Below, in pieces: positions 1 to 9,467 of a stretch of 64,000 bases of DNA. The translations under genes and the position numbers were made by a program. The notes beneath the pieces are model-generated. The model made no database searches, was not told the origin of the DNA, and was given only the letters and a program-made list of their open reading frames with translations. The number at the start of each line of letters is the position of its first letter. Position 1 is the stretch's first letter. The stretch is from contig NZ_CP080410.1 of assembly GCF_019448255.1 (NCBI RefSeq), positions 1,612,001 through 1,676,000 on the forward strand. The letters run 5' to 3'. Origin of the DNA: Qipengyuania flava. GTDB lineage: Bacteria > Pseudomonadota > Alphaproteobacteria > Sphingomonadales > Sphingomonadaceae.

Positions 1-962
1 CCGCCCGGATGGGTGATCTCATAGGGGCTCATCGCGGCATCACCCACGAAGATCACCTTGTAGTCGTGCCCGTATTTGTGGAGCACGTCCCACGTCTTGG
101 TGCGTTCCTGCCAGCGGCGGCGGTTGTCCTTCCACACGCCTTCGTAGAGGCAGTTGTGGAAATAGAAGAACTCGAGGTTCTTGAACTCGGTCGTCGCGGC
201 GCTGAACAGCTCCTCGCACAGCTTGATGAAGGGGTCCATCGAACCGCCGACGTCGAGGAAGAGCAGCAGCTTCACCGCGTTGTGGCGTTCCGGGCGCATG
301 TGAATGTCGAGCCAGCCCTGCTTGGCCGTGCCATCGATCGTCGCGTCAAGATCAAGCTCGTCGGCCGCGCCTTCGCGGGCGAAGCGGCGCAGGCGTCGCA
401 GCGCCATCTTGATGTTGCGCGTGCCCAGTTCCTTGGTGTTGTCGAGGTTCTTGAACTCGCGCTTGTCCCACACCTTGAGCGCGCGCTTGTGCTTGCTTTC
501 GCCGCCAATGCGCACGCCTTCGGGGTTGTATCCTGAATTGCCGTAAGGCGAGGTGCCCCCGGTACCGATCCACTTGTTGCCACCCTGGTGGCGTTTTTCC
601 TGTTCCTCGAGCCGCTTTTTCAGCGTCTCCATGATCTCGTCCCAGGAACCGAGCTTTTCGATCTCGGCCATCTCCTCTTCGGTGAGGAACTTGTCGGCGA
701 CGGCTTTCAGCCAGTCTTCCGGAATGTCGACCGGGTTCTGGCCGTAGTCGGTGAGGATGCCCTTGAAGACCTTCTGGAAGACCTGGTCGAACCGGTCGAG
801 GAGGCCTTCGTCCTTCACGAAGGTCGCGCGCGAAAGGTAGTAAAACGCTTCGGGCGACTGTTCGATCACGTCGCGATCTAGCGCCTCGATCAGCGTAAGG
901 TGTTCCTTGAAGCTGGCGGGAATGCCCGCAGCGCGAAGCTCGTCGACGAAATTGAAGAACAT
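1..962 (-). CDS. VWA-domain protein, CoxE/CobT-like (partial, runs off left edge)
   Basis: The ATG at 962 opens a frame that stays open to base 1, about 320 codons, so the C-terminus lies outside the window. The N-terminal half is helical and charged. A short Gly/Asn-rich linker (about residues 128-145) leads into a von Willebrand A domain whose MIDAS motif D-x-G-x-S is visible as FLDVGGS near residue 237. Proteins of this type usually pair with a MoxR AAA+ ATPase and act as a metal-dependent adaptor in maturation or remodelling of a target complex. A MoxR gene lies on the same strand 2.8 kb upstream (3752-4606), with two unrelated genes between. No strong ribosome binding site is visible before the ATG. 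The family call is firm; the client protein is unknown. Confidence 0.85.
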   Translation of the reverse strand, partial: MFFNFVDELRAAGIPASFKEHLTLIEALDRDVIEQSPEAFYYLSRATFVKDEGLLDRFDQVFQKVFKGILTDYGQNPVDIPEDWLKAVADKFLTEEEMAEIEKLGSWDEIMETLKKRLEEQEKRHQGGNKWIGTGGTSPYGNSGYNPEGVRIGGESKHKRALKVWDKREFKNLDNTKELGTRNIKMALRRLRRFAREGAADELDLDATIDGTAKQGWLDIHMRPERHNAVKLLLFLDVGGSMDPFIKLCEELFSAATTEFKNLEFFYFHNCLYEGVWKDNRRRWQERTKTWDVLHKYGHDYKVIFVGDAAMSPYEITHPG

Positions 963-1032
963 GGGGCAGGCTCTAGCGCGTGTCTTGCGCCTGCACCAGT
1001 CTTCCTTTGCCACTCATTTTCGAATGATCGCC

Positions 1033-1048
1033 TTAACTGTCCGCTAAC
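1033..1048 (+). promoter_or_regulatory. possible CtrA-type site upstream of chemoreceptor
   Basis: TTAA, seven bases, then CTAAC: one mismatch from the alphaproteobacterial CtrA consensus TTAA-N7-TTAAC. It lies 53-68 bp before the chemoreceptor start. CtrA controls motility and chemotaxis genes in many alphaproteobacteria, so the position makes sense, but short sites like this also occur by chance. Confidence 0.35.
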
Positions 1049-1100
1049 CATCCTCATTTAGACGCGGCGATGAACGAGACCAAAAGGGGGTCATCCAACC

Positions 1101-2501
1101 ATGGAACTGAGCGCAATTGATGCACGCGGGGCATCGGCTCTCGACCAGATTCCGGAGGCTTGCGGCAAGGTAACCGTAGGCTGTTCGGATGTGGCCGGCA
1201 TTGTGCAGGGAGTCATCGATTCCTTCGGCCATCTTCGCAACGAATACGTCGAACTCCAGGGAACCGTAAGGGCGCTTGACGACGATCAGCGCAAGGTTCT
1301 CGAAGCGAGCGACGAAGCGCGTCTGCTGTCGGAACGCGCCATCGAGCGCCTGAACGATGGCTCGATGATGATCAGCAATTCGCTGAACGAGATCGGCAAC
1401 CTGCTGAACCTCGTCGAAACGCTGACCGAGCACGTCACCGGCTTTGCCGCGGCCATGGACCAGGTCCGCCGCTCGAGCCAGGAGATCGACCAGATCGCCG
1501 AAACCACCAATATCCTCGCCCTGAACGCGACCATCGAAGCGATGCGCGCCGGCGAGCAGGGCCGCACCTTTGCCGTGGTTGCCAACGAGGTGAAAACTCT
1601 CGCGAGCGAAACCCGCAAGGCGACCGAGGAAATCGGCCGCACGATCGACATGCTGGGCAACGAAGCCGAGCAGGTCATCGAAAAGATCGAGAGCGGCGCC
1701 GAGGCAAGCACCCAGGCCAAGAATTCGGTCGGGTCGATCGAAGACACCATGCGTTCGGTCACCGAACTGCTGATGGAGGTCGATGGCCAGCAGGACCAGA
1801 TCGCCCGCAACACCGCGACGATCTCGGACCATGTGCACCGCGTCCAGGACGTCCTCACCGATTTCGACACGGCTGTGACCAGCAACGAATCGAAGCTGGA
1901 GAACGCCCACGACCGCATCGAAGACCTCGAAATGACGGCGAGCGAAATGTTCGATCGTCTCGTGAAGGCCGGCCTGTCGCCGGATGACAGCCAGATGGTC
2001 GAAAAGGCTCGCCGCTACGCCGAGGAAGTCACCCGGATCGCGGAAGAGGCCCTGGCGAACGGCTCGCTCACGATGGAGCAGCTCTTCGATCAGAATTACG
2101 CTTATGTCCCGGGCACCAATCCGAAGCAGTACCGCACCTCGCTGTGCGACTGGGCGGATACGCATTGGCGCCCGGTCAACGACCGTGTGGTTGCCGAAGG
2201 CGGCGCCATCATGATGTGTTCGCAGGCGGACATGAAGGGCTTCCTGCCGACCCACATCACGGATCGCTGCCGCCAGCCCACCGGCGACATCACGCACGAC
2301 ACCACCTACTGCCGCAACGGCCGCATCATGCTCTACGCCATCGACAAGAAGGCGAAGGCGCAGAACGATGCCTACATGATGGCCGTCTACCGCCAGGAAG
2401 GCGACGGCAAGAACTACGTCGTTGTTCGCAACATCTACGTGCCGGTCGTGATCAACGGCCGCCGCTGGGGCGATTTCGAACTGGCCTACAGCTTCCGCTG
2501 A
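1101..2501 (+). CDS. cytoplasmic methyl-accepting chemotaxis protein with C-terminal sensor domain
   Basis: A 466-residue chemoreceptor with no membrane segment or signal peptide. Order: a short N-terminal region, a coiled-coil signalling domain with its hairpin tip around residues 137-170 ([11 protein letters not shown], then [14 protein letters not shown]), more coiled coil to about residue 330, then a Cache/PAS-like sensor region to the end, rich in Cys and aromatic residues (two CRxxx segments, a final [10 protein letters not shown]). The signalling part thus precedes the sensor part, the reverse of textbook receptors. It should couple to CheA/CheW; the ligand is unknown. The start has a GGGGG element 8 bp upstream. 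A CtrA-like site lies upstream and a strong terminator follows. It interrupts the usual MoxR-VWA pair. Confidence 0.9.
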   Translation: MELSAIDARGASALDQIPEACGKVTVGCSDVAGIVQGVIDSFGHLRNEYVELQGTVRALDDDQRKVLEASDEARLLSERAIERLNDGSMMISNSLNEIGNLLNLVETLTEHVTGFAAAMDQVRRSSQEIDQIAETTNILALNATIEAMRAGEQGRTFAVVANEVKTLASETRKATEEIGRTIDMLGNEAEQVIEKIESGAEASTQAKNSVGSIEDTMRSVTELLMEVDGQQDQIARNTATISDHVHRVQDVLTDFDTAVTSNESKLENAHDRIEDLEMTASEMFDRLVKAGLSPDDSQMVEKARRYAEEVTRIAEEALANGSLTMEQLFDQNYAYVPGTNPKQYRTSLCDWADTHWRPVNDRVVAEGGAIMMCSQADMKGFLPTHITDRCRQPTGDITHDTTYCRNGRIMLYAIDKKAKAQNDAYMMAVYRQEGDGKNYVVVRNIYVPVVINGRRWGDFELAYSFR

Positions 2502-2519
2502 TCGGTCGTTCCCGAAATG

Positions 2520-2559
2520 AAGGGGGCGGGATGGGCACAGCTCATCACGCCCCCTTTTT
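2520..2559 (+). terminator. rho-independent terminator after chemoreceptor gene
   Basis: AAGGGGGCG at 2520-2528 pairs with CGCCCCCTT at 2548-2556. A smaller GATG/CATC stem lies inside the loop, and a run of five T ends at 2559. It sits 18 bp past the chemoreceptor stop and just before the end of the convergent gene at 2573, so it may serve both strands, although the minus-strand T run is weak. Confidence 0.85.
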
Positions 2560-2572
2560 CGTGTGCCGAGGC

Positions 2573-3676
2573 CTAGTTGTCTTCGCCGCCACTTCCGGTC
2601 GTCACGGTCACCTCAGAACCCTCATCTCCAAGCGGGCGGGTTGCCGTGGCAAAGTAGCTATCGCCAAAGGCCGCCTCGTAGGCCTGCTGGGGCGAGGGGA
2701 GCCCATCGAAAGGCCCGCCGAGCTTGTGTTCGAGCGCACTGCTGAGGATCGCGGCGTATTCGGGATGCTGTCCGTCGTTGCCGCTGGACAGGCCTACGAT
2801 ATCGCCCACACGGGAAACGACTATCGCGACCCCAGCGTCGCGCCAAGCTACCAGATAAGCATCTTTCGTCCCGCGATCGCGGTAGAGGGAATAGGCCTCG
2901 CGGTTGTCACCCTGCCGGCAATAGCGGGCCTGTGAGCCGCCTTGCATCATTGCCGCGAGATCATCGCGCGTGGCCGCATTTATCCCACCCACCGCAGAAA
3001 GCTCCGATATCCGGTTCGGATCCGTGATGCGCTCTGCATTTGAGAATGTAATGTCATCCGCGCATTGCTCTATCGGATAGGCGGCGTTCTCACCTGAGCC
3101 AGCAGCGGTCATTCCCAGCTGGTTCAGGGCGGTCGTCATCGCGCCTTGCAGGGCCGTGGCATCCAGCCTGCGCGAGGACATGCGGATCTTCATCATCCAC
3201 TCCCCGCGCGTGAAGATTGCGACACCAGTCGAGCGGTAGGTTCCCCCGTCGCTCTGGCCTACGGTCATGATACCGCTTTTCGGTCCGCTGCCACCCGGTG
3301 CAAAATAGGTCGTCCGCCACGCGTCCGGATCGAAATCGGCATAGGCATCGCGAGACACGATCGCGTGGCGCGCCCGGTCATGCCAAACCGAAGCATCCCC
3401 CGCGCCGTGACGATAGAGATAGACCGACAGGAAGGTGTTGCCCTCGTCGCTGTACTGCGATCCGATGTTCGACTGGCGTTCCTGGAACGCCTTTATCGGT
3501 CCTCGTTTCAGGGCACCGATGCTGGCGGGCAGGGTGATGCCGGTCCATTCGTGGACAAAGTCCTGATCGGCAGGAAAGTCCATGTCCGGCACCTGCGCTG
3601 ACGCGGATTGCGGCACGGCAGCCGCCGCCAGCGCGCACGCGAGCGACAGCCCAAGAGTTCTTGTTATTCTTGTCAT
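2573..3676 (-). CDS. secreted protein of unknown function
   Basis: 367 residues. The start at 3676 is preferred over an upstream in-frame ATG at 3712 because GAGGGGG precedes it by a few bases and it begins directly with a signal peptide (MTRITRTLGLSLACALAAAA, cleavage near ASA-Q). The mature part shows no catalytic motif I recognise. It has a run of short aromatic/Gly strands, two Cys residues (about 215 and 265), and an acidic, Ser/Gly-rich tail. It is a single gene between the chemoreceptor (convergent) and MoxR (same strand, 75 bp apart). It is probably periplasmic. I cannot assign a function. Confidence 0.7.
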   Translation of the reverse strand: MTRITRTLGLSLACALAAAAVPQSASAQVPDMDFPADQDFVHEWTGITLPASIGALKRGPIKAFQERQSNIGSQYSDEGNTFLSVYLYRHGAGDASVWHDRARHAIVSRDAYADFDPDAWRTTYFAPGGSGPKSGIMTVGQSDGGTYRSTGVAIFTRGEWMMKIRMSSRRLDATALQGAMTTALNQLGMTAAGSGENAAYPIEQCADDITFSNAERITDPNRISELSAVGGINAATRDDLAAMMQGGSQARYCRQGDNREAYSLYRDRGTKDAYLVAWRDAGVAIVVSRVGDIVGLSSGNDGQHPEYAAILSSALEHKLGGPFDGLPSPQQAYEAAFGDSYFATATRPLGDEGSEVTVTTGSGGEDN

Positions 3677-3751
3677 ATTTCCCCCTCTTGGACCTGTGGC
3701 TACCCCACGCATGGGGGATAGCGCAACAGGCTCAAAGGGGGCGGAGGACGA

Positions 3752-4606
3752 TCAGCTCTGGCGGCGCGCCATGAAGGCGAGGCGTTCGAACATCATCACA
3801 TCCTGCTCATTCTTGAGCAGCGCGCCGTGGAGCGGCGGGATCGCGGCGTTGGGATTGGCGTCCTGGAGGACTTCGAGCGGCATGTCTTCGTTCAGAAGCA
3901 GCTTCAGCCAGTCGAGAAGCTCGCTGGTCGAGGGCTTCTTCTTGAGGCCCGGCACTTCGCGGATCTCGTAGAAGATTTCCATCGCCTTGGTGACGAGCGT
4001 CTTCTGGATGCCGGGGAAGTGCACCTCGATGATGTCGCGCATCGTGTCGGTGTCGGGGAACTTGATGTAGTGGAAGAAGCAGCGGCGCAGGAACGCGTCG
4101 GGCAATTCCTTCTCGTTGTTCGAGGTGATGACTACGATCGGACGCTCGGCCGCCTCGATCCGCTCATGCGTCTCGTAAACGTCGAAGCTCATGCGATCGA
4201 GTTCTTGCAAGAGGTCGTTCGGGAACTCGATATCGGCCTTGTCGATCTCGTCGATCAGCAGGACGGGGAGCTTTTCAGAGGTGAATGCTTCCCACAGCTT
4301 ACCCTTCTTGATGTAGTTCGAAATGTCGTGGACCCGCTCGTCGCCGAGCTGGCCGTCGCGCAGGCGGGCCACCGCATCGTATTCGTAGAGGCCCTGCTGC
4401 GCCTTGGTAGTCGACTTTACGTTCCACTCGATCAGCGGTGCGTCGAGAGCCTTCGAGATCTCGTGCGCAAGGACGGTCTTGCCCGTTCCCGGCTCGCCCT
4501 TCACCAGCAGCGGACGGCGCAGCGTCACGGCAGCGTTGACCGCCACTTTCAGGTCTTCGGTGGCGATGTAGGACTTGGTGCCTTCAAAACGGGTCTGTTC
4601 GGTCAT
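3752..4606 (-). CDS. MoxR-family AAA+ ATPase
   Basis: 284 residues from the ATG at 4606, which has AGGGA upstream and is a better start than the in-frame ATG at 4630. Walker A GEPGTGKT is at residues 37-44, Walker B LLIDE at 116-120, then sensor 1 (VVITSNNE) and a sensor-2/lid region. MoxR ATPases act as chaperone-like remodelling machines with VWA proteins, often for metal-cofactor insertion. The matching VWA gene lies downstream on the same strand at 1-962 but is separated by two genes. Length and motifs are typical of the small MoxR type. Confidence 0.92.
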   Translation of the reverse strand: MTEQTRFEGTKSYIATEDLKVAVNAAVTLRRPLLVKGEPGTGKTVLAHEISKALDAPLIEWNVKSTTKAQQGLYEYDAVARLRDGQLGDERVHDISNYIKKGKLWEAFTSEKLPVLLIDEIDKADIEFPNDLLQELDRMSFDVYETHERIEAAERPIVVITSNNEKELPDAFLRRCFFHYIKFPDTDTMRDIIEVHFPGIQKTLVTKAMEIFYEIREVPGLKKKPSTSELLDWLKLLLNEDMPLEVLQDANPNAAIPPLHGALLKNEQDVMMFERLAFMARRQS

Positions 4607-4709
4607 CGGTTTTCCCTTGCAACTTTTCATGGCTGCCTAAGGTGCGGGCACCGCTCGCGCAAGGGGGCGTTGTAACCTAGAGGCCCTACGGAACGGATGA
4701 GGAGGACCC

Positions 4710-5930
4710 ATGCCGACCGAAACCATCACCATCGCCACCGACGCGGGACACGACCTGTCTGGCTCGCTCGAACTTCCCACCGGCCTCGTGCGAGGCGCGG
4801 CGCTCTTCGCGCATTGCTTCACCTGCACCAAGCAGAGCAGGGCGGCGATCAGCATTGCCCGGGCGCTTGCACGCGAAGGTATCGCCTGTCTGCGGTTCGA
4901 CTTCACAGGCCTTGGCGGAAGCGAAGGCGAGTTTGGGCGCGCGGGCTTTGCTACCGATGTGGCGGACCTCGTCGCGGCGGCCGAGGAATTGCTCGATCGA
5001 TTCGCGCAGCCGCTGCTGCTCGTGGGGCACAGCCTGGGCGGGGCTGCCGTTCTTGCGGCGGCGGATGATCTGGGTTTCGACAAGGTTGCCGCCATCGCCA
5101 CCATCGGCGCGCCGAGCGATGTGCCGCATGTCCTCCAGCGCATCGATGGCGATATCGAGGCCATCCGCAAGGAAGGCGAGGGCGAGGTCACGATCGGCGG
5201 CCGGGATTTCTCTCTCAGCCGAGACTTCCTCGAGAAGGTCGAAAACATCGACCTGCTGGAAGAGGTCGGGCGCATCCGCCGTCCCCTCCTGTTCCTTCAC
5301 TCGCCGACTGATGACATCGTCGGGATCGAAAACGCCAGCGCGCTGTTCGGCGCGGCCAAGCATCCCAAGAGCTTCGTGAGCCTTGAGGGCGCCGACCACC
5401 TCCTGCTCAAGGATGCCGACGCCCAGTTTGCCGCCAGCGTGATTGCCGCCTGGGCAAGCCGCTATATTCCCATGCGCGACGACTGGCCGATGCCCGAAGA
5501 AGGCGTGGTGGTGAAGACCGGACACGGCAAGTTCGGCACCGAGGTCCACACGAAGACTCACCGCTTCATCGCCGACGAGCCGCGCAGCTACGGCGGGGAC
5601 GATACGGGTCCGACGCCCTACGACCTGCTCAACGCGGCGCTCGGTACCTGCACGGCGATGACGATGAAGATGTACGCCGACCGCAAGGGCTGGCCGCTCG
5701 AAGGCGTGACAGTCGAGGTCACGCATGAGCGCAACCACGCGAGCACCTGCGATCATGTGGAGGCCATGCAGGAGGGCAACCAGCTCCAGGCCCTTAACCG
5801 CAAGATCGAGCTGCATGGCGATGCGCTCGACGACGAGCAGCGCGAGAAGATCATCGAGATCGCCGACAAGTGCCCGGTGCACAGGACGCTCGAAGGCGAG
5901 CTGCATATCCATACGGAGGAGGGCGCATGA
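4710..5930 (+). CDS. bifunctional alpha/beta hydrolase / OsmC-family protein
   Basis: 406 residues, start at 4710 with a perfect GAGGAGG. Residues 1-255 form an alpha/beta hydrolase: nucleophile elbow GHSLGG with Ser108, and the probable His in GADHLLL. Residues 265-406 form an OsmC/Ohr-type peroxide-reducing domain with Cys in the STCDH and CPVH segments. OsmC proteins reduce organic hydroperoxides through paired cysteines. This fusion is a known domain arrangement; the hydrolase substrate is unknown. It overlaps the next gene by 4 bp (ATGA), so the two are probably co-transcribed, which fits an oxidative-stress role. Confidence 0.92.
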   Translation: MPTETITIATDAGHDLSGSLELPTGLVRGAALFAHCFTCTKQSRAAISIARALAREGIACLRFDFTGLGGSEGEFGRAGFATDVADLVAAAEELLDRFAQPLLLVGHSLGGAAVLAAADDLGFDKVAAIATIGAPSDVPHVLQRIDGDIEAIRKEGEGEVTIGGRDFSLSRDFLEKVENIDLLEEVGRIRRPLLFLHSPTDDIVGIENASALFGAAKHPKSFVSLEGADHLLLKDADAQFAASVIAAWASRYIPMRDDWPMPEEGVVVKTGHGKFGTEVHTKTHRFIADEPRSYGGDDTGPTPYDLLNAALGTCTAMTMKMYADRKGWPLEGVTVEVTHERNHASTCDHVEAMQEGNQLQALNRKIELHGDALDDEQREKIIEIADKCPVHRTLEGELHIHTEEGA

Positions 5931-6232
5931 TCATTGTGACCGGGTCCGTGCAGCTCACGCCCGAGGGCCGCGACGAAGGTTTCCGCCTCGGCACCGAACA
6001 TTCGCAGCGTTCACGGGCGGAGCCGGGATGCATTGCCCACAATTGCTATGAAGATTGCGAAACGCCAGGGCGCATGCACTTCTTCGAGAAATGGGCCGAC
6101 CTCGCCGCGTTGAAAGCCCACTTCGCCGTGCCGGAGTCCAGCGCCTTCGTGCAGCAAGTCGCCGCGCTGGCCGAGGCACCGCCGACCATTGAGATATTCA
6201 CCGCCGAAGCGGTCGAATTCCCTCCGCGTTAG
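5927..6232 (+). CDS. putative quinol monooxygenase (ABM domain)
   Basis: 101 residues forming one ferredoxin-like ABM (antibiotic biosynthesis monooxygenase) fold: an N-terminal strand (MIIVTGSVQL), a helix, a central Glu-rich strand ending FFEKWAD, a helix (LKAHF), and a C-terminal strand. Relatives include YgiN-type quinol monooxygenases that act without a cofactor. The start overlaps the upstream stop (ATGA), so it is translationally coupled to the hydrolase-OsmC gene. The stop overlaps the convergent parE end by 4 bp. The substrate cannot be told from sequence. Confidence 0.8.
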   Translation: MIIVTGSVQLTPEGRDEGFRLGTEHSQRSRAEPGCIAHNCYEDCETPGRMHFFEKWADLAALKAHFAVPESSAFVQQVAALAEAPPTIEIFTAEAVEFPPR

Positions 6233-8205
6233 GCGTCGATCATGTCGCGGTCGAATTCGCCCGCGTTGTTCTGGATGAAGTTGAACCGGTGCTCGGGGTT
6301 GCGGCCCATGAGCTGGTCGACGAGCTCCTTCACCACCGCGCGCTGTTCGAATTCGCCGGGCAGGGTGATGCGGATCAGGCTGCGCGTTTCCGGATCCATG
6401 GTGGTTTCGCGCAGCTGCGCCGGGTTCATTTCGCCGAGGCCCTTGAAGCGGCCCACATCGACCTTCTTGCCCTTGAAGACGGTTTCTTCCAGCTCCTTGC
6501 GGTGCGCATCGTCTCGGGCGTAGCGGCTCTCCTTGCCGGCGGTCAGCTTGTAGAGCGGCGGCTGCGCCAAATAGAGGCGGCCGTCGCGCACGATCTCTGC
6601 CATTTCCTGGAAGAAGAAAGTCATCAGCAGCGTCGCGATATGCGCGCCGTCGACATCGGCGTCGGTCATGATGATGATGCGGTCGTAACGCAGGTTTTCT
6701 GGATCGCAGTCCTTCCGTGTCCCGCAGCCCATGGCGAGCGTGAGGTCGGCGATTTCGCTGTTCGCGCGGATCTTGTCGGCGGTGGCGCTCGCAACGTTGA
6801 GGATCTTGCCGCGGATCGGCAGGATCGCCTGCGTCTTGCGGTTGCGCGCCTGCTTGGCGCTGCCGCCTGCCGAATCGCCCTCGACAATGAACAGTTCTGT
6901 CTCGCCGTCACCTTCGCCCGAACAGTCGGTGAGCTTGCCGGGAAGGCGCAGCTTCTTGGCGTTGGTAGCCGTCTTGCGCTTGATCTCGCGTTCCTGCTTC
7001 CTTCGCAGGCGTTCGTCCATGCGCTCCATCACCTGGCCGAGCAGCGCTTTGCCGCGGTCCATGTTGTCGGAGAGGAAATGGTCGAAATGGTCGCGCACCG
7101 CGTTCTCGACCAGGCGGGCGGCCTCGGGTGAGGTCAGGCGGTCCTTGGTCTGGCTTTGGAACTGCGGGTCGCGGATGAACACACTGAGCATGACCTCGCC
7201 GCCGGTCATCACGTCGTCAGCGGTGATGTCCTTGGCCTTCTTCACGCCGGTCAGTTCGCCAAAGGCGCGAAGGCCCTTGGTCAGCGCCGCGCGGAGGCCC
7301 TGTTCATGCGTGCCGCCATCGGGCGTCGGCACGGTGTTGCAGTACCAGCTCGTCGACCCGTCCGAATAAAGCGGCCAGGCAATGGCCCATTCGACCCTAC
7401 CGGCCTCATCGGGAAAATCCTGGTTGCCGGCAAAGGGCTCGGCGGTGACGCATTCGCGGCTGCCGAGCTGTTCGGCGAGGTGGTCGGCGAGACCGCCCGG
7501 GAACTTGAAGACGGCTTCGGCCGGCACCTCTTCGCTGGCGAGGCTCTCCGCGCAGCGCCAGCGAATCTCGACCCCGGCAAAGAGATAGGCCTTGGAGCGA
7601 GCCAGCTTGAACAGCCGTTTCGGGTTGAACTGACGGTCGCCGAAAATCTCGGTGTCGGGAACGAAGCTCACCGTCGTCCCGCGCCGGTTGGGCGTCGGGC
7701 CGAGCTGTTCGATGGGGCCAAGCGTCTGACCCTTGGAGAAGCTCTGCGCGAAGAGCTGCTTGTCGCGGGCGACCTCGACCCGCGTGTCGCTCGACAGCGC
7801 GTTCACGACCGATACGCCGACACCGTGCAGGCCGCCGCTGGTGGCGTAGGCCTTGCCGGAAAACTTGCCGCCTGAATGCAGGGTCGAAAGGATGACCTCG
7901 AGCGTCGACTTGCCCGGATACTTGGGATGTTCGTCGACCGGGATACCGCGGCCATTGTCCATCACGGTGACGCGGTTGCCTTCCTCAAGGCGCATCTCGA
8001 TGCGGGTCGCGTGGCCCGCAACCGCTTCGTCCATCGCGTTGTCGAGGACTTCGGCAACAAGGTGGTGCAGGGCGCGATCGTCTGTGCCGCCGATATACAT
8101 GCCCGGGCGGCGGCGCACCGGTTCGAGGCCTTCGAGGACCTCGATGGAGGAAGCGTCATAGTCGCCGGAAGAGGTCGGCGTGTTTTCGAACAGATCGTCG
8201 GACAT
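6229..8205 (-). CDS. parE: DNA topoisomerase IV subunit B
   Basis: 658 residues. GHKL ATPase domain (EVLDNAMDEA, then DNGRGIPVDEHPK), transducer domain, TOPRIM domain starting VEGDSAGGSAKQAR with PIRGKILNV, and the acidic DADVDGAHI metal-binding stretch. With ParC it decatenates daughter chromosomes. It is called ParE rather than GyrB because it lacks the long GyrB insertions and has ParE-type length. It is monocistronic, with a short gap to the lipoprotein gene behind it. Confidence 0.95.
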   Translation of the reverse strand: MSDDLFENTPTSSGDYDASSIEVLEGLEPVRRRPGMYIGGTDDRALHHLVAEVLDNAMDEAVAGHATRIEMRLEEGNRVTVMDNGRGIPVDEHPKYPGKSTLEVILSTLHSGGKFSGKAYATSGGLHGVGVSVVNALSSDTRVEVARDKQLFAQSFSKGQTLGPIEQLGPTPNRRGTTVSFVPDTEIFGDRQFNPKRLFKLARSKAYLFAGVEIRWRCAESLASEEVPAEAVFKFPGGLADHLAEQLGSRECVTAEPFAGNQDFPDEAGRVEWAIAWPLYSDGSTSWYCNTVPTPDGGTHEQGLRAALTKGLRAFGELTGVKKAKDITADDVMTGGEVMLSVFIRDPQFQSQTKDRLTSPEAARLVENAVRDHFDHFLSDNMDRGKALLGQVMERMDERLRRKQEREIKRKTATNAKKLRLPGKLTDCSGEGDGETELFIVEGDSAGGSAKQARNRKTQAILPIRGKILNVASATADKIRANSEIADLTLAMGCGTRKDCDPENLRYDRIIIMTDADVDGAHIATLLMTFFFQEMAEIVRDGRLYLAQPPLYKLTAGKESRYARDDAHRKELEETVFKGKKVDVGRFKGLGEMNPAQLRETTMDPETRSLIRITLPGEFEQRAVVKELVDQLMGRNPEHRFNFIQNNAGEFDRDMIDA

Positions 8206-8269
8206 GCACCCAGCTATATCGTGCAGCCTTCGCGCCGAACAAGCGCAAGGCGGCGGTTATCCGCCCCGA

Positions 8270-9430
8270 TCAGAAGCGGCTGGGCGCGTTCTCCACAACC
8301 GCGACCGAACCGTTGCGCACCTCACGCACCTCGAAGGCGCGTTCGACCAGCCCGCCGCGGCGGAAACGGAACGCCCCATCGAGCCCGATGAAGCCGTCTT
8401 CCCCGCGCAGGGCGTTCTCCGGGAAGGTCCTGCCGACACGCCAGTCACGCGCCACGCGCAGCGTCAGGAGAACGGAATCGTACCCCAGAGTGGCAATGCG
8501 ATACGGCTGGCTCCCGAAGCGCGCTTCGTAGCTATCGACAAACCGCCTGTACCGGTTGTCCGAGACGGCTGAAAACAGGGCGCCGGTTAGCGCGGAGGCG
8601 CGAGTAACCGAGCCTTCTCCGCTCCACAGCTCCACGCCCAGCAACTGAGCGCCGCCTTCACCGCCGGGCTTGAGCACACCGGCCGCCTGCGCAGCCAGGC
8701 GGGCGCCATCGGCGATCAGCACAGTGTCGTACCCGCCATGAGCTTTCAGTCGCTCAGCAGCGCTCACGATCGAGGTGTTTCCGCGCGCAAAGCGTTCGGT
8801 CCACACCACCGTGCCGCCATAAGTGGCCACAGCGCGGCGCATCGCTTCTTCCGCGCGCGTGCCGTATTCACCGTCGGGCGCGATGATCGCGAAGTTCTGC
8901 GAACCGCGACCGCGCACATACTGGATGGTGCGCATGATCGACTGTTCGGGAATGTGGCCCATGATGAAGACATCAGGACCGGCTGCATTGGTGTCGTTCG
9001 AGAAGGAGATAACCGGCACATTGGCCGGGCGCGCCTGACTGAGGACCGAGGGAATGTTCGAGCCGAGCAGCGGCCCGAGGATCAGTTTGTTGCCTTCCGC
9101 GACCGCACGGCGGGCGGCCGCTTCGGGACCGGTCGCGGTGTCGTAGGTCGTGATACGCAGGTTGCTCGCATTGGTGTCGAGCAGCGCCATGGTGGTGGCG
9201 TTGGCGATCGACTGGCCCACGGCGCCGTTCTGGCCCGACATCGGCACCAGCAGTGCCACGCGGTGACGGGTCTCGTCGGTCGGCAGCGCCTGTGTCGGCT
9301 GCGGGGTGGGGGTGGTGGCCACCGGCTCGGCGCGTTCGCCGCCGCGCGGCAGGATGGTCGAACAGCCTGCCAGCAGGGTCGCCAGACCCACGGTTACGAT
9401 TGTCCGACGGTTCAATCCCTTGCGCTTCAT
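8270..9430 (-). CDS. penicillin-binding protein activator, LpoA-like lipoprotein
   Basis: 386 residues from the ATG at 9430; an ATG at 9448 is also in frame but would lengthen the basic N-terminus. A lipoprotein signal ends at LLAGC with Cys23. A Thr/Pro-rich linker follows, then a type-1 periplasmic binding fold (VALLVPMSG..., LGPLLGSN, RRFVDSYEARFG). This is the family of YraM/LpoA, which activates PBP1A at the outer membrane. It is divergent from rsmI; lpoA (yraM) next to rsmI and yraN is a conserved arrangement (yraL-M-N in E. coli). The Leu/Ile/Val-binding-protein fold is clear; the activator role is by family and context. Confidence 0.85.
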   Translation of the reverse strand: MKRKGLNRRTIVTVGLATLLAGCSTILPRGGERAEPVATTPTPQPTQALPTDETRHRVALLVPMSGQNGAVGQSIANATTMALLDTNASNLRITTYDTATGPEAAARRAVAEGNKLILGPLLGSNIPSVLSQARPANVPVISFSNDTNAAGPDVFIMGHIPEQSIMRTIQYVRGRGSQNFAIIAPDGEYGTRAEEAMRRAVATYGGTVVWTERFARGNTSIVSAAERLKAHGGYDTVLIADGARLAAQAAGVLKPGGEGGAQLLGVELWSGEGSVTRASALTGALFSAVSDNRYRRFVDSYEARFGSQPYRIATLGYDSVLLTLRVARDWRVGRTFPENALRGEDGFIGLDGAFRFRRGGLVERAFEVREVRNGSVAVVENAPSRF

Positions 9431-9467
9431 ACTTGCCGCGTCCCTCATAGATGGTCATGGGAGACGA

